From an uncultured Flavobacteriaceae bacterium (GTDB lineage: Bacteria > Bacteroidota > Bacteroidia > Flavobacteriales > Flavobacteriaceae), in the NCBI GenBank assembly GCA_937136755.1, contig CAKZOR010000084.1, positions 1-64,000 of the forward strand: 64,000 nucleotides of DNA, read 5' to 3'. This document shows positions 17,319 to 25,988 of the stretch, one piece after another (within the stretch, counting starts at the first letter, position 1; every line of letters starts with the position of its first letter). The notes beneath the pieces were generated by a model. The model ran no database searches, was not told where the DNA came from, and saw nothing but the letters and a program-made list of their open reading frames with translations. A program made the translations under genes and the position numbers.

Positions 17319-19529
17319 ATGTCAAAAAAGCAAAAACGTTCTAATAACCATCAGAAAAATAATATTACCAAAGGTATTTTTACTGTATTAGAACAAGACT
17401 CAAATAAACCTTTCACTTATAAAGATATTGCAGAAAAGCTTCAAATATTAGACGCTACTAGTAGAAATATTTTAATAAAAAAGTTAGTTTCTTTAAAAGA
17501 GCAAAAACGCATATCTGAACCCACAAGAGGCTATTATCAAGCAATTACTAACGATAAAACAAAACAATACCACGAAGGTACTGTAGATATTACCGGAAAA
17601 GGAAATGCTTATATTATTATAGACGGTTTTGAAGAAGACGTATTCATTCCTTTTAATAAAATAAATAAAGCGTTCCATAGAGATACTGTTCAGGTGTATG
17701 TTTACCCTAGAAGAAAAGGGAAAAAATTAGAAGGAGAAATTATTAGTATTACCCATCGATTTAAAACAACTTTTGTTGGTGTTATTGAAATACAAGATCG
17801 ATTTGCTTTTGTTAAAATAGCGGATTTTAGAATGTATACTGATTTTTTTATATCTCAGCAGGGTATTAATGAAGCTAAAAACGGAGATAAAGTTGTTGTT
17901 GAATTAAAGAATTGGGAACAAAACTCTAGCTCTCCTGAAGGAAAAATAATACAAGTATTAGGCGTTCCAGGGGAGCACCAAACTGAAATACATGCTATTT
18001 TAGCCGCTTATGGTCTTCCTTATGAGTTTCCATATGAGGTGAGTGAATTTGCCAATCAAATAGATACTAGTATTCAAGATTCTGAGATTGCTAAAAGAAG
18101 GGATATGAGAGATGTCCTCACTTTTACTATTGATCCAAAAGATGCAAAAGATTTTGACGACGCACTTTCATTTCAAAAATTAGATAATGGACATTTTGAA
18201 ATAGGCATTCATATCGCAGACGTTTCCCATTATTTACAAGAAGGTACTGTATTAGATGATGAAGCATTTCAAAGGGCAACTTCAGTTTATTTAGTAGATA
18301 GAGTGGTACCAATGCTTCCAGAAGTGCTCTCTAATGAAGCCTGTTCTTTAAGACCTCATGAAGAAAAATATACTTTCTCTGCTATTTTTGAAATAAACTC
18401 TCAAGCACAAATAATTTCTGAATGGTTTGGAAGAACTGTGATTAATTCTAATGAACGTTTTGCTTATGAAGAGGCTCAATATGTAATAGAAACTGAGTCT
18501 AATGAAATTCCATTAAACATCTCTATTAGAGAAACTAATTACAGTATTTCCAATGAAGTGAAAGAGGGTATTTTAACTTTAGATTATCTGGCTAAAATAT
18601 TACGAACCAAGCGTATGAAGCAAGGGGCTATTTCTTTTGACAAAGTAGAAGTTCGTTTTGCTTTAGATGAAGATTTTAATCCTACCACTGTATTTTTTAA
18701 AGAGTCTAAAGACGCTAATAAACTTATTGAGGAATTTATGTTGCTAGCCAATAAACAGGTCGCTGCATTTATTGGGAAACAAAGACCGGAAAAGCCATTT
18801 GTTTATAGAGTTCACGATGAACCAGATGAAGATAAATTAATTGCTTTACAGGGGGTGGTGTCTCGTTTTGGGCATCAACTAGATTTTAAATCTAAGGTAA
18901 CTATGAACCAATCTTTAAATACTTTACTACTGAATGTAAAGGGTAAAAAGGAACAAAATCTAGTAGATACCTTAGCGATAAGATCCATGAGTAAAGCTAT
19001 TTATACCACAGATAACATTGGACATTACGGACTAGCATTTGAACATTATACCCATTTTACCTCTCCGATTAGAAGGTATCCGGATGTCATGGTACACAGG
19101 TTGCTTCAATATTATTTAGAGGGAGGTTCAACCACTAAAAAAGAAGATTTAGAAAAAAAATGTAAGCACAGTTCAGATATGGAAGGTTTAGCAGCTAATG
19201 CAGAGCGTGAATCTATTAAATACATGCAAATAAAATTTATGGAAGACCACCAGGACCAAGAGTTTATTGGGGTTATTTCTGGGGTTACTGAATGGGGTAT
19301 GTATGTAGAAATTATAGAAAATAAATGTGAGGGTATGGTTAGAATTAGAGATATTAAAGGGGATTATTATTCTTTTGATCCTAAAAACTATGCTGTTGTT
19401 GGTGAAAGAAAAAAACAAGTGTACACATTAGGAGACACTGTTGTGGTGATGGTGAAAAACACCGATTTAGAAAAAAGACACTTAGATTTTTCTCTGATTG
19501 GTAAACACCCTATTAATGAGACTCTGTAG
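17319..19529 (+). CDS. rnr: Ribonuclease R
   Basis: 736 residues of the RNase II/R family, a processive 3'-5' exoribonuclease that degrades structured RNA. Order of parts: a basic N-terminal tail, a winged-helix segment (about 20-75), cold-shock OB domains (about 80-235), the RNB catalytic domain beginning near 260 with DPKDAKDFDDALS supplying the Mg2+-binding aspartates, HYTHFTSPIRRYPDVMVHR near the end of RNB, and a C-terminal S1 domain (EFIGVISGVTEWGMYVEI). The gene is visibly AT-rich compared with genes to the right. It is followed 37 bases later by the GIN-domain gene. Confidence 0.96.
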   Translation: MSKKQKRSNNHQKNNITKGIFTVLEQDSNKPFTYKDIAEKLQILDATSRNILIKKLVSLKEQKRISEPTRGYYQAITNDKTKQYHEGTVDITGKGNAYIIIDGFEEDVFIPFNKINKAFHRDTVQVYVYPRRKGKKLEGEIISITHRFKTTFVGVIEIQDRFAFVKIADFRMYTDFFISQQGINEAKNGDKVVVELKNWEQNSSSPEGKIIQVLGVPGEHQTEIHAILAAYGLPYEFPYEVSEFANQIDTSIQDSEIAKRRDMRDVLTFTIDPKDAKDFDDALSFQKLDNGHFEIGIHIADVSHYLQEGTVLDDEAFQRATSVYLVDRVVPMLPEVLSNEACSLRPHEEKYTFSAIFEINSQAQIISEWFGRTVINSNERFAYEEAQYVIETESNEIPLNISIRETNYSISNEVKEGILTLDYLAKILRTKRMKQGAISFDKVEVRFALDEDFNPTTVFFKESKDANKLIEEFMLLANKQVAAFIGKQRPEKPFVYRVHDEPDEDKLIALQGVVSRFGHQLDFKSKVTMNQSLNTLLLNVKGKKEQNLVDTLAIRSMSKAIYTTDNIGHYGLAFEHYTHFTSPIRRYPDVMVHRLLQYYLEGGSTTKKEDLEKKCKHSSDMEGLAANAERESIKYMQIKFMEDHQDQEFIGVISGVTEWGMYVEIIENKCEGMVRIRDIKGDYYSFDPKNYAVVGERKKQVYTLGDTVVVMVKNTDLEKRHLDFSLIGKHPINETL

Positions 19530-19566
19530 TATTTTTATTATCTTACTTTAATATTACATAACAATA

Positions 19567-20244
19567 ATGAAAGCATTTTTATTCTTCTTATTTTTTAGTG
19601 GTATTATTTTCGCTCAAGGGGATAATATTACATTAAACACAGAAGCTTTTTCTGAGCTTAAAGTGTATGATGGCCTTTCTGTAACCATGACAAAGGGGAC
19701 TGATAATACAGTAGTTATCTCTGGAGAAGACCCTAAAAATGTATCTATTGTTAATGAAGAAGGGGTTTTAAAAATTAAGATGAAGTTTAAAAAAATGTTC
19801 AGTGGCTACAGGACGTTTATATCGCTCAACTACTCGAGTCCTTTTAATATTTTAGACGCAAACGAAGAAGCGAGTATTAAAGTAGACAATCTCATAGAGC
19901 AAGAAAAAATTTCTTTAAAAGTCCAAGAAGGGGCTCAAATAGAAGCTTCTTTAAAAGTAGATCAACTCATAGTTAAAACTGTCACAGGCAGCCAAATTAC
20001 TACTAAAGGATACGCAAAAATTCAAGATGTGTCTATTAATACAGGGGGTATTTATAAGGGACAATCTTTAAAGACTTCTTTTACAACAATTGGTGTAAAT
20101 GCCGGAGGAATTGCCTCCATTTTTGCAACAGATTATGTGGGGGCTACCGTAAAAGCAGGAGGAAAAATTAAAGTTTTTGGGGACCCAAAGAAAATGGATG
20201 AAAAGACATTTTTTGGCGGATCTATCGAGCGTGTTAAGCAATAG
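19567..20244 (+). CDS. Secreted head-GIN-domain (DUF2807) protein, putative adhesin
   Basis: 225 residues with a signal peptide (KAFLFFLFFSGIIFAQG). The remainder is regular beta-strand repeats (VTMTKGTDNTVVISGEDPKNVSI, INTGGIYKGQSLKTSFTTIGVNAGGIA) typical of the DUF2807/head-GIN beta-helix family, often exported to the cell surface in Bacteroidota. Length and pattern match small single-domain members. There are no enzymatic motifs. It lies between rnr and lysE-like genes, ends 2 bases before the latter and probably shares a transcript with it. A structural or adhesive role is inferred. Confidence 0.75.
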   Translation: MKAFLFFLFFSGIIFAQGDNITLNTEAFSELKVYDGLSVTMTKGTDNTVVISGEDPKNVSIVNEEGVLKIKMKFKKMFSGYRTFISLNYSSPFNILDANEEASIKVDNLIEQEKISLKVQEGAQIEASLKVDQLIVKTVTGSQITTKGYAKIQDVSINTGGIYKGQSLKTSFTTIGVNAGGIASIFATDYVGATVKAGGKIKVFGDPKKMDEKTFFGGSIERVKQ

Positions 20245-20246
20245 AG

Positions 20247-20924
20247 ATGTATTCAGATATTCAAGCAGCTATCCCTTTAGGTTTTTTTCTAAGCTTTATG
20301 ATAGGGCCGGTGTTTTTTGTTTTATTGGAAACAGCTGCATTAAAAGGATTTAAAGCCGCCCTTGTGTTTGATTTAGGGGTTATTCTTGCAGACATTATTT
20401 TTATTTCAGCCGCATATTTCAGTAGTATTCAATTATTAGAGAATCTCAAAAATCAACCAGGAATTTATGTGTTTGGGGGGTTAATTCTATTTATTTACGG
20501 CACCACTATAGCTTTTAAAAAAGAACCCCCATTAACAGCGTCTTCAGTGAAGGTAACCAAGAGTTATTACATAGGCTTGTTCATAAAAGGCTTTCTATTG
20601 AATTTTATTAATATTGGTGTGTTGGTTTTTTGGTTGGGTGTTATTCTTATTGTGGGGCCTAATTTAAATAATGATCCCCAACGAATGACCCTGTTTTTCT
20701 CTACAATGATAGGCGCTTATTTCGTCACAGATCTTGTGAAAATAATATTAGCTAAGCAATTAAAAAGTAAGTTAACCCCAAAAAGAGTTCATTACGTAAA
20801 AAAAATAATAGGGGCTATTTTAATCCTTTCTGGCCTTATTTTGTGTGTGAAAGGTTTTTTACCAAAATCTTCTTTAAGTATTGAAAAAAGCATGGAAATA
20901 CTCGAAACAAAAAACCCATCCTAA
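20247..20924 (+). CDS. LysE/RhtB-family amino-acid exporter
   Basis: 225 residues, mostly hydrophobic, with about six membrane segments. The N-terminal AIPLGFFLSFMIGPVFFVLLETAALKGFKAAL is the LysE-family signature (the usual PGP becomes IGPVFF). Members export basic or neutral amino acids and homologues; the substrate here is unknown. The stop codon lies inside the loop of an intrinsic terminator hairpin, so transcription of the rnr-side operon ends here. A soluble 20-residue tail follows the last membrane segment. Confidence 0.85.
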   Translation: MYSDIQAAIPLGFFLSFMIGPVFFVLLETAALKGFKAALVFDLGVILADIIFISAAYFSSIQLLENLKNQPGIYVFGGLILFIYGTTIAFKKEPPLTASSVKVTKSYYIGLFIKGFLLNFINIGVLVFWLGVILIVGPNLNNDPQRMTLFFSTMIGAYFVTDLVKIILAKQLKSKLTPKRVHYVKKIIGAILILSGLILCVKGFLPKSSLSIEKSMEILETKNPS

Positions 20925-20935
20925 GATGGGTTTTT
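20911..20935 (+). terminator. Intrinsic terminator overlapping the lysE-like stop codon
   Basis: AAAACCCATC-CTAA-GATGGGTTTTT forms a 10-bp perfect stem with a 4-nt loop and T-rich exit. The loop contains the TAA stop of the transporter gene. Confidence 0.85.
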
Positions 20936-20943
20936 AATTTCTG

Positions 20944-21014
20944 AGGCATCGAGCAGATTCGAACTGCTGTACAAGCTTTTGCAGAGCTCTGCCTAGCCAC
21001 TCGGCCACGATGCC
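20944..21014 (-). tRNA. tRNA-Cys (GCA)
   Basis: The minus strand gives GGCATCG paired with CGATGCC, a D arm, anticodon loop CTGCAAA with GCA, and the T arm CAGCAGTTCGAATCTGCT-like closing normally, 71 nt without CCA. The cloverleaf is complete. It lies alone between the terminator of the lysE-like gene and folB. Confidence 0.95.
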
Positions 21015-21026
21015 TTATTCAGGATG

Positions 21027-21034
21027 CAAATGTA
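21027..21034 (-). promoter_or_regulatory. tRNA-Cys promoter -7 box
   Basis: TACATTTG on the minus strand fits TAnnTTTG and lies 12 nt upstream of the mature tRNA 5' end, a plausible distance for a short 5' leader. Confidence 0.5.
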
Positions 21035-21063
21035 GTGCTTTTTATTATTTTAATAAACCTATA

Positions 21064-21423
21064 CTAGACTCTTTTTTCTTTAAGCACCACAGAAACTGAG
21101 GCTACATCTCCACCAATTGGGGGGTTTATTTTAGCCACAGAAACCTGTACTTTGTCTACCAAGTTAGACTGTTTAAAGATGCTTTTGATGATTCTTTGGG
21201 CCACATGTTCTAGTAATTTTGAAGGAATTTTCATTTCTTCTTTTACAATATCGTTGAGCAGTACATAATCTACCGTGTCTTCTAATTGATCTGAGGCGGT
21301 AGATTTTTTTAAGTCTGCCCACACTTTTAGTGCTACTATATAATCACTTCCTATTAAGGTTTCTTCTGCTAAACAACCGTGGTAAGCGTAAACCTTTATG
21401 TTTTTTAAATAGATCATTCCCAT
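21064..21423 (-). CDS. folB: Dihydroneopterin aldolase
   Basis: 119 residues, the normal length of FolB, which cleaves 7,8-dihydroneopterin to 6-hydroxymethyl-dihydropterin in folate synthesis and also acts as epimerase. The signature YAYHGCLAEE(T)LIGSDY near residue 13, the VDYVLLNDIVKEEM core with the conserved Tyr, and the pterin-anchoring Glu in LLEHVAQRI are visible. The Lys of the VSVAKINPPI segment completes the active site. A TATCTTTG box ends 5 nt before the ATG, implying a leaderless mRNA; the second Met (21417) is an alternative start. Confidence 0.92.
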   Translation of the reverse strand: MGMIYLKNIKVYAYHGCLAEETLIGSDYIVALKVWADLKKSTASDQLEDTVDYVLLNDIVKEEMKIPSKLLEHVAQRIIKSIFKQSNLVDKVQVSVAKINPPIGGDVASVSVVLKEKRV

Positions 21424-21428
21424 AATTT

Positions 21429-21436
21429 CAAAGATA
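21429..21436 (-). promoter_or_regulatory. folB promoter -7 box, leaderless arrangement
   Basis: TATCTTTG matches TAnnTTTG with only AAATT between it and the folB ATG (21423). The predicted transcription start falls at or next to the start codon. Confidence 0.55.
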
Positions 21437-21480
21437 GCAGTATACCTATAAAAACAAATGATTTATAGCGGCTAATTTCC

Positions 21481-21488
21481 TATTTTTG
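21481..21488 (+). promoter_or_regulatory. glnS promoter -7 box
   Basis: TATTTTTG fits TAnnTTTG and lies 17 nt upstream of the glnS ATG at 21506. Confidence 0.5.
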
Positions 21489-21505
21489 TCATAGAATAAT
21501 TTCAT

Positions 21506-23188
21506 ATGATCGAAGCAGAGAAACCCCTTAATTTTATTGAGCATATTATAGAAGACGACCTTGCGAATGGTTTTAGAAAAGACCAACTTCGTTTTAGATT
21601 TCCCCCTGAACCAAACGGTTATTTACATATGGGTCATGCCAGTTCCATATGTTTAAATTTTGGCTTAGGCAATCGTTACAACGCTCCTGTTAACCTGCGT
21701 TTTGACGACACCAATCCGGCAAAAGAAGAACAGGAATACGTAGACGCTATTAAAAAAGATGTCTCTTGGTTGGGTTTTCAATGGGATAAGGAATGTTATG
21801 CATCTGATTATTTTCAACAGCTCTACGACTGGGCTGTTGTGCTCATCAAAGAAGGAAAAGCCTATGTAGACAGCCAAACGGCAGAAGCCATAGCTACTCA
21901 AAAAGGAACCCCAACAAGCGTGGGTACCAACAGCCCTTTTAGAGATAGGTCTATCACAGAAAATATTCGTTTATTCGAAGAAATGAAAGCGGGTAAACAC
22001 GAATCAGGAACACATGTATTAAGGGCTAAGATAGATATGTCTGCCACCAATATGTTAATGAGGGACCCTATTATATATCGTATTCTTCACAAGACGCACC
22101 ACAGAACACAAAACGATTGGTGTATTTACCCCATGTATGACTGGACCCATGGAGAAAGTGATTATTTAGAGCAGGTGTCCCACTCTTTTTGTACCCTTGA
22201 ATTTGCTATGCACAGGGAATTATACGATTGGTTTTTAGACCAATTGATAGACCCTTCATTGGTAAGGCCCAAACAGAGAGAATTTGCTAGAAGAAATTTT
22301 AGCCATACTGTTGTGAGTAAAAGAAAACTCATGCAACTGGTGGAACAAGGCGTAGTAAGTGGTTGGGATGACCCAAGAATGCCCACTATTTCCGGCCTTA
22401 GAAGAAGGGGTTATACCCCAGAATCTATTGTTGCTTTTGCCAACACTATAGGAATTGCCAAGAGGGAAAACGTGGTAGACGTATCGCTTTTAGATTTTAC
22501 TTTAAGAGAACATTTAAATAGGGTGGCACCAAGAGTGATGGGTGTTTTAAACCCGTTGAAATTAGTCATTACGAATTACCCAGAAGGTCAAGAAGAACTT
22601 CTTGTGGCTGAAAATAATCAAGAAGATGACAGTGCCGGAACAAGGGAACTCCCTTTTTCTAAACACCTTTTTATAGAGCAGGAAGATTTTAAAGAAGAAG
22701 GCAATAGAAAGTTTTTTAGGCTTAAGTTGGGTGGAGAAGTGCGCCTTAAGAACGGTTATATCATAAAAGCAGCATCTTGCACAAAAGACGCCAAAGGAAA
22801 CATCACAGAGGTACAATGTACTTATGATCCTTTGAGTAAAAGTGGTAGTGGTACTGAAGAGAGTTTGAGGAAAGTTAAGGGAACCTTACATTGGGTTTCC
22901 CAGAAACACGCTTTAACAGCGAAGGTTCGTTTATATGATAGGCTTTTTACGGATCCTACTCCAGATGCCCACAAAGACAAAGACTTTATGGATTTTATCA
23001 ATCCAAACTCCTTAGAAGAAATAACTGCCTATGTAGAACCTAGTCTCGCATCTGCAAAGGTGGGAGATAAGTTTCAGTTTCAAAGAATCGGATACTTTGT
23101 GGTAGATCAAGACAGTAGTTCTGATCAATTGGTTTTTAATAAAACGACAGGACTCAGAGATACTTGGTCTAAACTAGACGCTTCTTAG
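21506..23188 (+). CDS. glnS: Glutaminyl-tRNA synthetase
   Basis: 560 residues, the usual class I GlnRS length. It charges tRNA-Gln directly in the cytosol, so this lineage does not depend on the Glu-tRNA-Gln amidotransferase route for glutamine. Motifs include the HIGH-type PPEPNGYLHMGHA, LRFDDTNP, the QNDWCIYPMYDWTHGESD pocket and the KMSKS-equivalent VVSKRKL. C-terminal anticodon-binding beta-barrels follow (LHWVSQKHALTAKVRLYDRLF). The start is supported by a promoter box 17 nt upstream, and a strong terminator follows. Divergent from folB. Confidence 0.96.
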   Translation: MIEAEKPLNFIEHIIEDDLANGFRKDQLRFRFPPEPNGYLHMGHASSICLNFGLGNRYNAPVNLRFDDTNPAKEEQEYVDAIKKDVSWLGFQWDKECYASDYFQQLYDWAVVLIKEGKAYVDSQTAEAIATQKGTPTSVGTNSPFRDRSITENIRLFEEMKAGKHESGTHVLRAKIDMSATNMLMRDPIIYRILHKTHHRTQNDWCIYPMYDWTHGESDYLEQVSHSFCTLEFAMHRELYDWFLDQLIDPSLVRPKQREFARRNFSHTVVSKRKLMQLVEQGVVSGWDDPRMPTISGLRRRGYTPESIVAFANTIGIAKRENVVDVSLLDFTLREHLNRVAPRVMGVLNPLKLVITNYPEGQEELLVAENNQEDDSAGTRELPFSKHLFIEQEDFKEEGNRKFFRLKLGGEVRLKNGYIIKAASCTKDAKGNITEVQCTYDPLSKSGSGTEESLRKVKGTLHWVSQKHALTAKVRLYDRLFTDPTPDAHKDKDFMDFINPNSLEEITAYVEPSLASAKVGDKFQFQRIGYFVVDQDSSSDQLVFNKTTGLRDTWSKLDAS

Positions 23189-23210
23189 CGGTAACAACAT
23201 ATCATTAAAA

Positions 23211-23236
23211 AAGGGGCTGTAAAGCCCCTTTTTTTT
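23211..23236 (+). terminator. Intrinsic terminator after glnS
   Basis: AAGGGGCT-GTAA-AGCCCCTT gives an 8-bp GC-rich stem, 4-nt loop and T-run. It lies between the convergent glnS and SPFH genes and may work in both directions. Confidence 0.9.
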
Positions 23237-23254
23237 GCCCTATGCCTGTGGTAT

Positions 23255-24208
23255 TTAGGTATCGCCGTTTTCTGTTTTCTTTTGGTTTATGGTTAATGCT
23301 TTTTGTTCTTTCATAGCCTCACCAATTTGATTGCTTGCTGTAAAAGACGCCACCATATTATTGAGCATATCACTTCCAGCTTGTGGAGAGTTGGGCAGTA
23401 AGATAAGATTTGTGTTTGTTGCCTCTCCAATAGATTGAAGGGTGTCGTAATGCTGGGTTACTACAATTAGCGCAGAGGCTTCTTGTGAATTAATCCCCAC
23501 TTTATTCAGCACTTCTACAGATTCTTCTAGGCCTCGGGCAATTTCCCTTCTTTGGTCTGCTATACCCTGCCCTTGAAGCCTTTTACTCTCTGCTTCTGCT
23601 TTTGCTTTTTCTACGATGAGAATTCTTGCTGCGTCTCCCTCAAATTGTGCTGCAATTTTCTCTCTTTCAGAAGCATTAATTCTATTCATAGCCTCTTTTA
23701 CTTGGCTATCGGGATCAATGTCAGTAACTAAGGTTTTAATAATGTCATAGCCATAGTCTAGCATGGCGTCTTGTAGCTCTGATTTAACCGCTATAGCAAT
23801 GTCGTCTTTTTTAACAAAAACGTCGTCTAGCTTCATCTTAGGCACCTCTGCGCGCACTACGTCAAATACATATGAGGTAATTTGATCGTGCGGATACTCT
23901 AGTTTGTAAAACGCTTCGTAAACTTTTTCTCTAATAACAACGTATTGCACTGAAACTTTGAGCTTTACAAAAACGTCGTCTTTGGTTTTTGTCTCTACAA
24001 TCACATCTAATTGTTGAATTTTTAAGCCTACCCTTGCGACAATCCTGTCTACAAAAGGAATTTTTAAATGAAGCCCAGAAGTTCGAATAGAGTGGAAACG
24101 CCCAAAACGCTCTACAATAGCTGCTGTCTGTTGTTTTACGGTGAAAAAGGATCTCAGAAACCCTAAAAAAAGAAGGAGCCCTAGAAAAATTAATACATAT
24201 TGTTCCAT
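23255..24208 (-). CDS. SPFH/Band 7 membrane protein (stomatin/HIR-like)
   Basis: 317 residues. One N-terminal membrane anchor (about 4-22) is followed by the SPFH domain: QQTAAIVERFGRFHSIRTSGLHLKIPFVDRI, then strands to about residue 170. A helical Ala/Glu-rich coiled coil follows (AMNRINASEREKIAAQFEGDAARILIVEKAKAEAESKRLQ, split here by eye around 185-235). Such proteins form large membrane cages or scaffolds and affect protease or microdomain organisation. The pattern is closest to the plant-HIR/QmcA type. No NfeD partner adjoins. It is downstream of gltX, with a possible tiny membrane gene between them. Confidence 0.88.
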   Translation of the reverse strand: MEQYVLIFLGLLLFLGFLRSFFTVKQQTAAIVERFGRFHSIRTSGLHLKIPFVDRIVARVGLKIQQLDVIVETKTKDDVFVKLKVSVQYVVIREKVYEAFYKLEYPHDQITSYVFDVVRAEVPKMKLDDVFVKKDDIAIAVKSELQDAMLDYGYDIIKTLVTDIDPDSQVKEAMNRINASEREKIAAQFEGDAARILIVEKAKAEAESKRLQGQGIADQRREIARGLEESVEVLNKVGINSQEASALIVVTQHYDTLQSIGEATNTNLILLPNSPQAGSDMLNNMVASFTASNQIGEAMKEQKALTINQKKTENGDT

Positions 24209-24351
24209 TGGTGGTATTGTTTTAAATGATACATAAAAGATACAAAAAAAGCAGTGCTGTTACTAATAACTGCCGTTGATAGGAATATAGCTGCTTTTAA
24301 TGGATATTGTGTAAATAAATTCGTTAGTTGCGTAAATAATTTAAAGATCAT
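24190..24351 (-). CDS. Possible small single-span membrane protein (53 aa)
   Basis: The supplied 81-residue ORF starts inside gltX, but a shorter form from the ATG at 24351 fits a real gene better. It starts 11 bases before the gltX stop and ends 19 bases inside the SPFH gene, giving an overlap chain typical of translational coupling. MIFKLFTQLTNLFTQYPLK is followed by about 22 hydrophobic residues (AAIFLSTAVISNSTAFFVSF) and a short polar tail. It fills the otherwise empty 132-bp gap between the two genes. I do not recognise a named family. It may be chance, and conservation of the reading frame would decide. Confidence 0.4.
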   Translation of the reverse strand: MIFKLFTQLTNLFTQYPLKAAIFLSTAVISNSTAFFVSFMYHLKQYHQWNNMY

Positions 24352-25861
24352 TTGCTGCATTTTCCAGCGCAAGAATCCTTTCAATACAACGGTCCTTGCC
24401 CAACACTTCCATAATATCAAATACATGGGGACCACTGAGTGCGCCTACTAATGCCAAGCGAAGCGGAGGCATTACGGCGCCAAAAGAAAGCGACTGCTCA
24501 GCGATATAATTTTTTATAGTCAGCTCTAGGGCAGCGCTGCTAAAATCTGTTTGGCCTTTAATAATTTCTGTCAGCGCAGCTACAATTTGAGGGGTGTTTT
24601 CTTTCCACTGCTTTTTAAGCGCCTTTTGATCGTAGCTAGTAGGATCCACAAAAAAGTAGGCAGACAATTCAATGAGTTCATGGGTAAAAGCAGCACGTTC
24701 TTTTACCAGATCTATGATGGTCTCTAGAACACGATCACTTTTATCTTCAACAGCCGCTACACCAAATGCTGCAAGGGTATCTTTTTTAAATTCGGGTAGA
24801 ATTTTTGCTGCAGTAGCCATTTGTAGGTATTGCTGGTTGAACCATTTTGTTTTTTCAGGATCAAATCTAGCACCCGATTTTTGGACCCGCTCCAATTCAA
24901 AAGTGGCCACCAATTCATCCAGACCAAACAATTCTTGTTCCGTGCCTGGATTCCAACCCAACAAGGCTAAAAAGTTTATGACCGCTTCTGGAAAATAACC
25001 CGCTTCTTTATATCCTTCAGAGTTTAACCAAGCCAAAGGAAACACCGGAAAACCGCCTTTTTCTCCATCTCTTTTACTCAGCTTTCCTTTTCCTGTTGGC
25101 TTCATGATCAGGGGTAGGTGTGCAAACTTAGGAGCCTCCCAACCAAATGCTTGGTACAATTGAATATGTAAGGCCAGAGAGGGCAACCACTCTTCCCCTC
25201 TAATGACATGACTGATCTGCATGAGGTGGTCGTCTACCACATTAGCCAGGTGATAGGTAGGCATTCCGTCGCTTTTAAAGAGCACCTTGTCGTCTAAAGT
25301 ATCCGTTTTAAAAGAAACAGACCCTCTAATGATATCAGAGGTAGTAATGCTGGTGTTTTCGGGTGTTTTAAAACGTACCACATAGGGTGTTCCTGCCGCA
25401 ATTTTCGAAGCCGTTTCTTCTTTCGAAAGGCTGAGACTGTTGTCCAGCTTTAACCTATTGTGAGCATTGTAGATAAATGTTTTTCCTTTAGACTCATGAT
25501 CCGTTCTATGAAAATTGAGCGATTCAGGCGTATCAAATGCGTAATAAGCCGCCCCTTTTTCTACAAGGGTGTTTACATAAGCGGCATAACTGTCTTTTCT
25601 TTCACTTTGTCTGTATGGGCCAAAGTTACCTGCCTTGTTAGGACCTTCATCGTAAGGTATTCCAGCCCAATTTAATGCCTCTTCTATATATTCTTCTGCA
25701 CCATCTACAAAACGAGTTTGGTCCGTATCTTCTATTCTTAAGATAAAATCTCCCCCGTGTTTTTTGGCAAATAAATAATTGAAAAGGGCCGTTCTTAACC
25801 CACCAATATGAAGCCCACCTGTTGGACTAGGCGCAAAACGCACCCTAACTTTCTCAGTCAT
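24341..25861 (-). CDS. gltX: Glutamyl-tRNA synthetase
   Basis: 506 residues from the ATG at 25861 (MTEKVRVRFAPSPTGGLHIGG); the track start 14 residues upstream lies beyond the promoter box. Class I aminoacyl-tRNA synthetase joining glutamate to tRNA-Glu. HIGH-type motif GGLHIGGLRTALFNYL near residue 13, FILRIEDTDQTR, HLPLIMKPTGKGKLSKRDG containing the KMSKS-like KLSKR, and a helical anticodon-binding domain to the end. The conserved zinc-binding region of some GluRS enzymes is not evident. It heads the minus-strand gltX-small ORF-SPFH set. Confidence 0.96.
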   Translation of the reverse strand: MTEKVRVRFAPSPTGGLHIGGLRTALFNYLFAKKHGGDFILRIEDTDQTRFVDGAEEYIEEALNWAGIPYDEGPNKAGNFGPYRQSERKDSYAAYVNTLVEKGAAYYAFDTPESLNFHRTDHESKGKTFIYNAHNRLKLDNSLSLSKEETASKIAAGTPYVVRFKTPENTSITTSDIIRGSVSFKTDTLDDKVLFKSDGMPTYHLANVVDDHLMQISHVIRGEEWLPSLALHIQLYQAFGWEAPKFAHLPLIMKPTGKGKLSKRDGEKGGFPVFPLAWLNSEGYKEAGYFPEAVINFLALLGWNPGTEQELFGLDELVATFELERVQKSGARFDPEKTKWFNQQYLQMATAAKILPEFKKDTLAAFGVAAVEDKSDRVLETIIDLVKERAAFTHELIELSAYFFVDPTSYDQKALKKQWKENTPQIVAALTEIIKGQTDFSSAALELTIKNYIAEQSLSFGAVMPPLRLALVGALSGPHVFDIMEVLGKDRCIERILALENAANDL

Positions 25862-25880
25862 GTTCTCTTTTTTATTGGGG

Positions 25881-25888
25881 CAAAGATA
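25881..25888 (-). promoter_or_regulatory. gltX promoter -7 box
   Basis: TATCTTTG on the minus strand lies 19 nt upstream of the preferred gltX start at 25861 and inside the longer track ORF, which argues for the shorter start. Confidence 0.55.
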
Positions 25889-25988
25889 CTTCAAGTGTCG
25901 CAACCATCCATAATGGATTGCGTTGAATTTTAATGCTCCAATACAGCTCCAACTGCAGTAAGTGATTATTTTTTATTAAAAAACAACT

